From an uncultured Clostridia bacterium (GTDB taxonomy: Bacteria > Bacillota > Clostridia > Christensenellales > Borkfalkiaceae): a stretch of DNA of 9,952 nucleotides. The DNA is taken from assembly GCA_904501795.1 (NCBI GenBank), contig CAJGCK010000043.1, positions 1 to 9,952 of the forward strand. The letters run 5' to 3'. Below, piece by piece: positions 4,739 to 9,952 of this stretch (positions are counted from its first letter, which is position 1; every line of letters starts with the position of its first letter). A program made the position numbers and the translations under genes. The notes beneath the pieces are model-generated. The model saw only the letters and a program-made list of their open reading frames with translations, ran no database searches and had not been told where the DNA came from.

Positions 4739-6702
4739 TGAAAAAGATTGCGTTAATAGGAAACCCAAACTGCGGTAAAACTACCCTTTTTAATAGGCTC
4801 ACGGGGTCTAAGGGGAAAATAGGGAACTGGTCGGGCGTTACCGTGGATAGTAAAGAAGGAAAGCTTATAGGTGACAAAAACACTCTTTTAATCGATTTAC
4901 CGGGGGTATATTCGCTCGAAGCGTTTACAAACGACGAGAAAGTTGTACCAAACTATTTGTCGTCAAATTCTGTTGATTTAATAGTAAACGTATTAGACGT
5001 AACGAATTTAGAGCGTAATCTACGGTTAACCCTTGAACTCTTAGAGTTAAACGTACCCGTTTTAGTGGTATTAAACATGGCTGACCAACTAAAAAAGTTA
5101 GGTGGCAAAATAGACGTAAAATTACTTGCCGAAATCTTGGGCGTTTCAATAATCACAATTTCCGCTCGCAAAGATAAAAACTTTAATTTATTGATAGATA
5201 AGATTAACGAGAGTAGTAATAAAAAATTAAGCGAAAACAAATTTTCTAAAAGGTTAGACGAAAGATTAGATTTTATAAACAAAACGGTTAATAAAACGCT
5301 TACCGTTAACAAAAACGGCAGTATAATAACTGAAAAAATTGACGATATATTAACAAATAAATACTTGTGTTTTCCTATATTTTTCGCGCTTATGTACGCG
5401 TGTTATTTTTTGTCTGGTAAACTAGGCGGATATTTAAGCGAGATAGTGTCTAATTTTTTTGCCGAGTATAGTGGTTTAACAAGCGCGTCTTTAGCGTCGT
5501 TTGGTACGCCCGAATGGTTAAATAAACTTGTTTGCGCTCTAATTAACGGGCTTGGAACGGTAAGCGAATTTTTACCACAAGTTGTGATATTGTATTTGTG
5601 TTTAGGGCTAATGGAAGAGTGCGGGTATATGTCTCGCGTGGCGTTTTTTTCGGATAAATTTTTTAGAAAGATAGGCTTAAGCGGTAAGTCCGTTATATGT
5701 CTTTCATTATCATGTGGCTGTACCGTTAGCGGTATAATGGCGTGTAAAACTATTGAAGACGGTGGCGAAAGAGACCGCACAATTATTTTAACTCCATTTA
5801 TGCCGTGTAGCGGAAAGGTTGCGGTATTTTCATGGTTTTCGTACAAATTTTTCGGTGGTAATCCGCTAATAAGTCTATCTTTATATGCCTTAAGTTTAGT
5901 AAGCGTTGCTTTGTGCGGACTACTACTAAAAAATAAAAAAAGTAACGACACGGTAGAAAATATATTTTTGTTAGAAATGCCACCCTATAGAGTTCCTTCG
6001 CTAAGAAATTTAACCGTTATAGCAACTGAAAAGATTAAAGAATTTATAATCAAAGCGGGAACGGTTGTATTTAGCGTTTCGATCGCTATTTGGGCACTAA
6101 AAAACTTTGGCTTTAGCGGATACGTCGGCGATGAAATTGAAAAAAGTTTTATCTTCTTTTTAGGAGATAAAATTAAGTATATTTTTTATCCACTCGGGTT
6201 TGGTTCGTGGCAAATTGCAGTTGCAATATTATCGTGTATAATGGCAAAAGAAAGCGCTGTAGAAACACTATCAGCGCTATCCGTACCGATAGAAAGTCTG
6301 TTTGCTAACCCCTTTTCAGTCTATGCGTTTTTAGTGTTTGTTTTACTTTCTCCGCCCTGTATAGCAAGTATAAGTCAAGCAAAAAAACAACTTTTTGACA
6401 AAAAGAATTTTGCGTTTATGCTTTTATTTCAAACGCTAACCGCCTATATATTCGCACTAATAATAAATTTAGTAGGAATAATATTCTATGCAAGATTAGG
6501 CTTGATTTTTGTTAGCTTAACTGTTATAATTATATTAATAATAGCAGTGGCGTTTTATAGCGTTTTTAATCCAACGGCGCACTGCAAAGGCTGTAAAAAA
6601 GGGAATAACGACTTAAAATGCAAAAACAAAAAACTATTTACGACTATATGCGAGAATCGGAAAGTAAAGAAGAAGACGCTTTGTATCCGGAAGAGTGGTT
6701 AG
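4735..6702 (+). CDS. feoB: FeoB ferrous iron transporter with Cys-rich C-terminal extension
   Basis: FeoB is an inner-membrane Fe(II) uptake protein with a cytosolic GTPase. All G motifs are present: GNPNCGKT (9-16), Thr36 in NWSGVTVD, DLPG (54-57), NMAD (114-117) and SAR (143-145). A helical spacer follows, and hydrophobic segments start near residue 212. Conserved gate-region blocks are recognisable: MEECGYMSRVAF, LSCGCTVSGIMA, GGERDRTIILTPFMPCSGK and SPPCIASI. The usual FeoB core ends near QTLTAYIFALIINLVG. The protein then adds one more membrane helix and HCKGCKK (616-622), resembling the separate FeoB-associated Cys-rich membrane protein. The last ~30 residues overlap another ORF out of frame and may not be conserved. 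GGAG at 4726-4729 is 5 nt from ATG 4735 and 8 nt from ATG 4738; the second is equally likely. Confidence 0.96.
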   Translation: MMKKIALIGNPNCGKTTLFNRLTGSKGKIGNWSGVTVDSKEGKLIGDKNTLLIDLPGVYSLEAFTNDEKVVPNYLSSNSVDLIVNVLDVTNLERNLRLTLELLELNVPVLVVLNMADQLKKLGGKIDVKLLAEILGVSIITISARKDKNFNLLIDKINESSNKKLSENKFSKRLDERLDFINKTVNKTLTVNKNGSIITEKIDDILTNKYLCFPIFFALMYACYFLSGKLGGYLSEIVSNFFAEYSGLTSASLASFGTPEWLNKLVCALINGLGTVSEFLPQVVILYLCLGLMEECGYMSRVAFFSDKFFRKIGLSGKSVICLSLSCGCTVSGIMACKTIEDGGERDRTIILTPFMPCSGKVAVFSWFSYKFFGGNPLISLSLYALSLVSVALCGLLLKNKKSNDTVENIFLLEMPPYRVPSLRNLTVIATEKIKEFIIKAGTVVFSVSIAIWALKNFGFSGYVGDEIEKSFIFFLGDKIKYIFYPLGFGSWQIAVAILSCIMAKESAVETLSALSVPIESLFANPFSVYAFLVFVLLSPPCIASISQAKKQLFDKKNFAFMLLFQTLTAYIFALIINLVGIIFYARLGLIFVSLTVIIILIIAVAFYSVFNPTAHCKGCKKGNNDLKCKNKKLFTTICENRKVKKKTLCIRKSG

Positions 6703-6782
6703 ACGAGCGAAAGTTATCCGACAAAGAAAAATATTTCGATTTTTACGACGATATAAAATTAACACCGAAGGATGACTGGTAA
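6618..6782 (+). CDS. Small acidic hypothetical protein overlapping the feoB 3' end
   Basis: I do not recognise this 54-residue ORF. It begins MQKQKTIYDYMRESESKEED and ends DDIKLTPKDDW. It has 17 Asp/Glu, 10 Lys/Arg, five Tyr and two Trp, with no membrane segment and no cysteine, so it should be a soluble, acidic, probably helical or partly disordered protein. It overlaps the last 85 nt of feoB in a different frame. The composition stays protein-like past the feoB stop, which argues that this frame is the truly coding one there. The Shine-Dalgarno is weak (AAGGG at 6599-6603, 13 nt away), so coupling to feoB is likely. It could be a third gene of the feo transcript. A chance ORF is possible. 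Confidence 0.55.
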   Translation: MQKQKTIYDYMRESESKEEDALYPEEWLDERKLSDKEKYFDFYDDIKLTPKDDW

Positions 6783-6804
6783 GGTTAAAAACTTGAATAA
6801 ATCA

Positions 6805-6834
6805 TTGACAAACTTCGTGTGTTAGATTTATAAT
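6805..6834 (+). promoter_or_regulatory. Sigma-A promoter of the uxaC operon
   Basis: A perfect TTGACA (6805-6810) and a perfect TATAAT (6829-6834) are separated by 18 nt. Transcription should begin near 6839-6842, at the end of an A-run and only about 8-11 nt before the uxaC ATG, so the leader would consist of little more than the ribosome binding site. No clear palindromic operator is visible in or near the spacer. Confidence 0.88.
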
Positions 6835-6849
6835 AAAAAAAGGTGAAAT

Positions 6850-8253
6850 ATGAGTTACGTTTCAAATGATTTTTTATTGACGACAAAAACGGCAAATGCA
6901 CTTTATGAAAAATATGCTAAAAACACGCCTATTTTCGATTATCATTGCCATTTATCGGAAAAACAAATATTAGAAAACAAACCGTTTAACGATTTGTATG
7001 AAATATGGCTTTCGGGCGACCATTACAAATGGCGTTTAATGCGCAATTACGGTATAGAAGAGAGTTATATTACGGGCGATAAAAGCAATAAAGAAAAGTT
7101 TATTGCATATACCAAAGCGTTGTCAACGGCGTTCGGCAACCCGCTTTATCACTGGTCGCAGGTAGAACTAAAAGAATTTTTCAACTGTGAATTAGAGATA
7201 AACGAGGCGAATGCACCGCTTATTTGGGACTGGTGTAACGAGTATATAAGGCTGAACAAAATAACACCGCAAACCCTTATTGAAAAATCTAACGTTAAGA
7301 TATTGTTCACCACGAACGAAGCCTTTGATGATTTAACTGTATTTGAAAAACTTGCCGAAAAAGACTATAAGTTCACCGTTTTGCCCGCTTTTAGAGCGGA
7401 TAAAATAATGAATATTGAAGCGGAAGGTTACAAAGATTTCGTTTCTATGCTCGAAAATTTAACCTTGCCTATTTGCGACTTAGAAAGTTTGGAGCAAGCA
7501 ATAAAAATTAGGGTAAACGACTTTATTAAAGTGGGCGCAACCGCAAGCGATATTTCGGTTGAAAGAGTGTACCCCGTAACCGATAAATCGTTGGCGGACA
7601 AGATATTTAAATTAAGGCTAAAAGGTGATAGCATAACCGATGAGCAAGCCCAAGTTTTCAAAGGCTATTTAACTTACAGTCTAATGAAAATTTATGCGCA
7701 AGCAGGGCTCAAAGTAGAACTTCACGTCGGCGCTATGCGTAACAATAGCACCGTTATGCTAAAAAAATTAGGGCTTGACACGGGGTTTGATAGTATTTCG
7801 GACGAAAACAGTATAAAAACTCTTTCTCGTTTATTCGATAGACTACAAACGGAAAACAGTTTACCCGCAACCATAGTCTTTAACCTTAATCCTAAAATGA
7901 ACTTAGAGATAATGACGCTTATCGGCTGTTTTCAAGACCATAGTGAAAGCGGGAAGATGCAGTACGGCCCTGCGTGGTGGTTTTTAGACAACAAAGCGGG
8001 TATGGAAAAGCATTTGCTCGATTTAACGTCTACCGGACATATAGCAACGTTCGTTGGGATGTTAACGGACAGTCGTTCGTTCTTATCCTATCCAAGACAC
8101 CATTATTTTAGAAGAATACTGTGTTCGTTCTTTGGTAAGATGATGGAAAACGGGGAAATGACAAAGGACGAAGAGTTAGTGGGACAAGTAGTAGAAAACG
8201 TTTCGTTTAACAACGCGATAAAATATTTTGGAGTAGAAAAATGGATAAAGTAA
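6850..8253 (+). CDS. uxaC: Uronate (glucuronate/galacturonate) isomerase
   Basis: UxaC converts D-glucuronate to D-fructuronate and D-galacturonate to D-tagaturonate, the first cytosolic step of hexuronate use. The 467-residue product has the usual length of ~470 and the family landmarks in order: FDYHCHLS with the metal-binding His-x-His (His32, His34), LSGDHYKWRLMRNYGI, HVGAMRNN (His292), MQYGPAWWFLDNKAGM and DSRSFLSYPRHHYFRRIL (Asp407). A block usually close to CTTDDP reads FTTNEAF here (residues ~153-159). AAAGG at 6839-6843 is the ribosome binding site. The last 13 nt overlap the start of eda. It is the first gene of a three-gene operon with its own strong promoter. Confidence 0.96.
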   Translation: MSYVSNDFLLTTKTANALYEKYAKNTPIFDYHCHLSEKQILENKPFNDLYEIWLSGDHYKWRLMRNYGIEESYITGDKSNKEKFIAYTKALSTAFGNPLYHWSQVELKEFFNCELEINEANAPLIWDWCNEYIRLNKITPQTLIEKSNVKILFTTNEAFDDLTVFEKLAEKDYKFTVLPAFRADKIMNIEAEGYKDFVSMLENLTLPICDLESLEQAIKIRVNDFIKVGATASDISVERVYPVTDKSLADKIFKLRLKGDSITDEQAQVFKGYLTYSLMKIYAQAGLKVELHVGAMRNNSTVMLKKLGLDTGFDSISDENSIKTLSRLFDRLQTENSLPATIVFNLNPKMNLEIMTLIGCFQDHSESGKMQYGPAWWFLDNKAGMEKHLLDLTSTGHIATFVGMLTDSRSFLSYPRHHYFRRILCSFFGKMMENGEMTKDEELVGQVVENVSFNNAIKYFGVEKWIK

Positions 8254-8813
8254 TACCTGTAGTAGTAATCAAGAACTTAGAAGACACCGTTCCGACTCTA
8301 ACCGGCTTAATTAAGGGCGGAATAAACTGTGCTGAAATAACGTTTAGAACGGCGTGCGCTGAAGAAGCAATCAAACTCGGCGTAAAGACCTTTCCCGATA
8401 TGAATATCGGCGCGGGCACGGTAATAAACGGCGAACAATGTGAAAAAGCAATAAACGCAGGTGCAAAATTTATAGTTTCGCCAGGTTTAAGCAAAGAAGT
8501 TGCAAAAATTTGTAAAGAAAAAAATATTCCGTACTATCCCGGTTGCGTAACACCGACAGAAATTATGGAAGCAATAAGTTTAGGAATAACCGTGGTTAAA
8601 TTTTTCCCCGCAAACGTATACGGAGGATTAAAGGCTCTTAAAGCGCTTTCAGCACCGTTCCCGCAAATAAAGTTTATACCAACTGGTGGCGTTGATTTAA
8701 GCAACCTAAAAGAATTTTTAGAGTTTGACAAGGTGTACGCCGTTGGTGGAAGTTTTATGATGAAAGGAAACGTAGAAGAAATTTGTAAGGAGATTGTAAA
8801 AATATGCGAGTAA
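8241..8813 (+). CDS. eda: KDPG/KHG aldolase
   Basis: This class I aldolase splits 2-keto-3-deoxy-6-phosphogluconate into pyruvate and glyceraldehyde 3-phosphate, the last step of hexuronate breakdown. The 190-residue TIM-barrel protein is a little short for the family (about 205). Key residues are visible: Glu32 and Arg36 in AEITFRT, the GAGT phosphate-side turn, PGCVTPTE, the Schiff-base Lys120 in VVKFFPA, and the FIPTGGVD phosphate-binding loop (Thr148-Gly150). GGAG at 8230-8233 is 7 nt before the ATG, inside the end of uxaC. It overlaps kdgK by 10 nt. KDPG or KHG cannot be separated by sequence, but the neighbouring kdgK argues for KDPG. Confidence 0.95.
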   Translation: MDKVIPVVVIKNLEDTVPTLTGLIKGGINCAEITFRTACAEEAIKLGVKTFPDMNIGAGTVINGEQCEKAINAGAKFIVSPGLSKEVAKICKEKNIPYYPGCVTPTEIMEAISLGITVVKFFPANVYGGLKALKALSAPFPQIKFIPTGGVDLSNLKEFLEFDKVYAVGGSFMMKGNVEEICKEIVKICE

Positions 8814-9823
8814 TTACCTTTGGAGAATTGATGTTAAGACTTGCTCCCGAAAACTATTTAAGGTTTGTTCAAAGCGACAAATTAGAAGCAACTTTCGGTG
8901 GTGCGGAAGCAAACGTTGCAGTATCTCTTGCTAACTATGGACTAGACGCTTCTTTCGTAACTAAATTACCCGACCACGAAATAGGTCAAAGTGCGGTAAA
9001 CAGTTTAAGAAAATTCGGCGTAGACACCAAGAATATAGTTCGTGGTGGCGATAGAGTGGGTATTTATTATTGTGAAAAAGGCGCAAGCCAACGCCCGAGT
9101 AAAGTTATTTACGATAGAGCGTACAGCGCTATTTCTATGGCAAACGAAAACGATTTTGATTGGGATAAGATTTTTGATGGAGCGGACTGGTTCCACTTTA
9201 CCGGTATCACACCCGCGCTTTCAGATACAGTTGCTAAAATTTGTTTAACCGCAGTTAAAAAAGCCCAAGAAAAAGGCATCAAAGTTTCGTGTGACTTAAA
9301 CTTCCGTAAGAAATTATGGAGCAAAGAAAAAGCAGGTAAAGTAATGGGCGAACTTTGTGAATATATAGACTACTGTATTGCAAATGAAGAAGACGCAAAA
9401 GACGTTTTCGGTATCGAAGCCGACAATACCGATATATACGGCGGTAAACTCGATAGAGAAGGTTATATCTCGGTTGCTAAAAAATTGACCGAAAGATTTA
9501 ACTTTAAGGGCGTTGCAATCACATTGAGAGAAAGCCTTTCTGCGAACGACAATAACTGGTCGGGTATGTTATATACCAACGGTACTGCATATTTTTCAAA
9601 AAAATACGCAATGCATATAGTAGATAGAGTAGGCGGTGGCGACAGTTTTGGTGGCGGATTAATCTATTCGCTAGTTAACGGATACGAACCGCAAAAAGCA
9701 ATCGAATTTGCAATTGCAGCAAGTTGCTTGAAGCACAGTATTGAAGGCGACTATAATATGGTATCTAAAAAAGAAGTAGAAACTCTTGCCGGCGGAGACG
9801 CTTCGGGTAGAGTTCAAAGATAA
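8804..9823 (+). CDS. kdgK: 2-keto-3-deoxygluconate kinase (PfkB family)
   Basis: KdgK phosphorylates KDG with ATP to KDPG, the substrate of the upstream aldolase. The 339-residue product has both PfkB signatures: FGGAEANVAVSLA near residue 31, and DRVGGGDSFGGGLIYSL with the catalytic base Asp280. CDLNFRKKLW (163-172) is typical of sugar-acid kinases of this family. The family also includes fructokinases, so the substrate is partly inferred from the uxaC-eda context. AAGGAGA at 8787-8793 lies about 10 nt before the ATG, and the 10-nt overlap with eda suggests translational coupling. A strong terminator follows. Confidence 0.93.
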   Translation: MRVITFGELMLRLAPENYLRFVQSDKLEATFGGAEANVAVSLANYGLDASFVTKLPDHEIGQSAVNSLRKFGVDTKNIVRGGDRVGIYYCEKGASQRPSKVIYDRAYSAISMANENDFDWDKIFDGADWFHFTGITPALSDTVAKICLTAVKKAQEKGIKVSCDLNFRKKLWSKEKAGKVMGELCEYIDYCIANEEDAKDVFGIEADNTDIYGGKLDREGYISVAKKLTERFNFKGVAITLRESLSANDNNWSGMLYTNGTAYFSKKYAMHIVDRVGGGDSFGGGLIYSLVNGYEPQKAIEFAIAASCLKHSIEGDYNMVSKKEVETLAGGDASGRVQR

Positions 9824-9833
9824 TTAAAAAAAC

Positions 9834-9869
9834 AAAACACGCCGTTTTACACGGCGCGTTTTTTCTTTT
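9834..9869. terminator. Bidirectional rho-independent terminator
   Basis: CGCCGT (9840-9845) pairs with ACGGCG (9851-9856) around TTTAC. After one A/C mismatch the stem extends through CAAAA/GTTTT. It is followed by TTTTTT on the + strand, and the minus strand reads TTTTG then seven T after the same stem. It therefore serves kdgK and the convergent gene on the other strand. Confidence 0.92.
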
Positions 9870-9881
9870 CGTTGTAATCTT

Positions 9882-9952
9882 TTATAAAAATTTTTTTAGG
9901 CGTTGTTCGTATTCTTCTTCTAACGATAAAAGTTTATCAAGTTGTTCTTTAA
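9882..9952 (-). CDS. C-terminal end of a convergent gene (5' part outside window)
   Basis: Reading the minus strand from 9950 gives 22 codons, KEQLDKLLSLEEEYEQRLKKF then Leu and TAA (9884-9882). The run is Leu/Glu/Lys-rich with heptad-like spacing, as in a C-terminal amphipathic or coiled-coil helix. Only the tail is visible, so the product cannot be named. The bidirectional terminator just beyond the stop supports a real gene here; the other frames of the same stretch are broken early or less protein-like. Confidence 0.65.
   Translation of the reverse strand, partial: KEQLDKLLSLEEEYEQRLKKFL

Noticed and set aside
5403..5951. A 182-codon open frame on the minus strand inside feoB.
   Set aside because: It lies fully opposite well-supported FeoB motifs, has no ribosome binding site and resembles no protein; it is an antisense shadow of the coding frame.
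6594..6603. Programmed -1 frameshift at the A6-G run in feoB.
   Set aside because: The zero-frame phase is AAA AAA GGG after a T, so a tandem slip mispairs, and the -1 frame meets TAA at 6606-6608 with no stimulatory hairpin seen; it was kept only as a possible indel site.
1..9952. Search for CRISPR arrays, tRNA genes, insertion sequences, attachment sites and recombination scars.
   Set aside because: No regularly spaced repeats, transposase or integrase frames, or tRNA-like cloverleaf were seen; intergenic space is short and accounted for.

Overview
The window comes from an AT-rich, low-GC Gram-positive bacterium, most likely an uncultured anaerobic member of class Clostridia. Four things point there. 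The gene order map - KOW-domain gene - infA - rpmJ - rpsM - rpsK - rpsD - rpoA - rplQ is the Clostridia form of the end of the S10/spc/alpha ribosomal cluster, with rpsD inside the alpha operon rather than elsewhere as in Bacillus. Most genes have strong GGAGG ribosome binding sites. The bL17 protein is enlarged. The neighbouring genes handle ferrous iron and hexuronates, which suits an anaerobic, possibly gut, lifestyle. The exact order or family is not determinable by reading alone.

Region 1 (1-4460) is the ribosomal and transcription block, all on the + strand. It starts inside map and ends at a clear rho-independent terminator after rplQ. Two unusually long gaps interrupt it: 146 nt before rpsM and 122 nt before rpoA. 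Both hold inverted repeats close to the ribosome binding site and may be translational control leaders. The 38-codon rpmJ gene lies between infA and rpsM.

Region 2 (4461-6782) is a ferrous iron uptake unit, feoA-feoB, plus a 54-residue acidic ORF that overlaps the end of feoB out of frame. A 19-bp inverted repeat sits over the likely feo -10 element. FeoB carries an extra C-terminal membrane segment followed by a Cys-x2-Cys tail, resembling a fused FeoB-associated Cys-rich protein.

Region 3 (6783-9870) is a compact hexuronate operon, uxaC-eda-kdgK, with overlapping genes. A near-perfect sigma-A promoter (TTGACA, 18 nt, TATAAT) drives it and a strong terminator closes it. UxaC isomerises glucuronate or galacturonate. 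KdgK phosphorylates 2-keto-3-deoxygluconate (KDG) and Eda cleaves KDPG to pyruvate and glyceraldehyde 3-phosphate. The oxidoreductase and dehydratase steps that connect UxaC to KDG are absent here and must be encoded elsewhere or done another way.

Region 4 (9871-9952) shows the last 22 codons of a convergent minus-strand gene that shares the kdgK terminator.

I found no tRNA, rRNA, CRISPR array, insertion sequence or obvious foreign island. Most of the window is conventional. The points worth a second look are the FeoB tail with its overlapping small ORF, the operator-like repeat before feoA, and the two structured leaders in the alpha operon.
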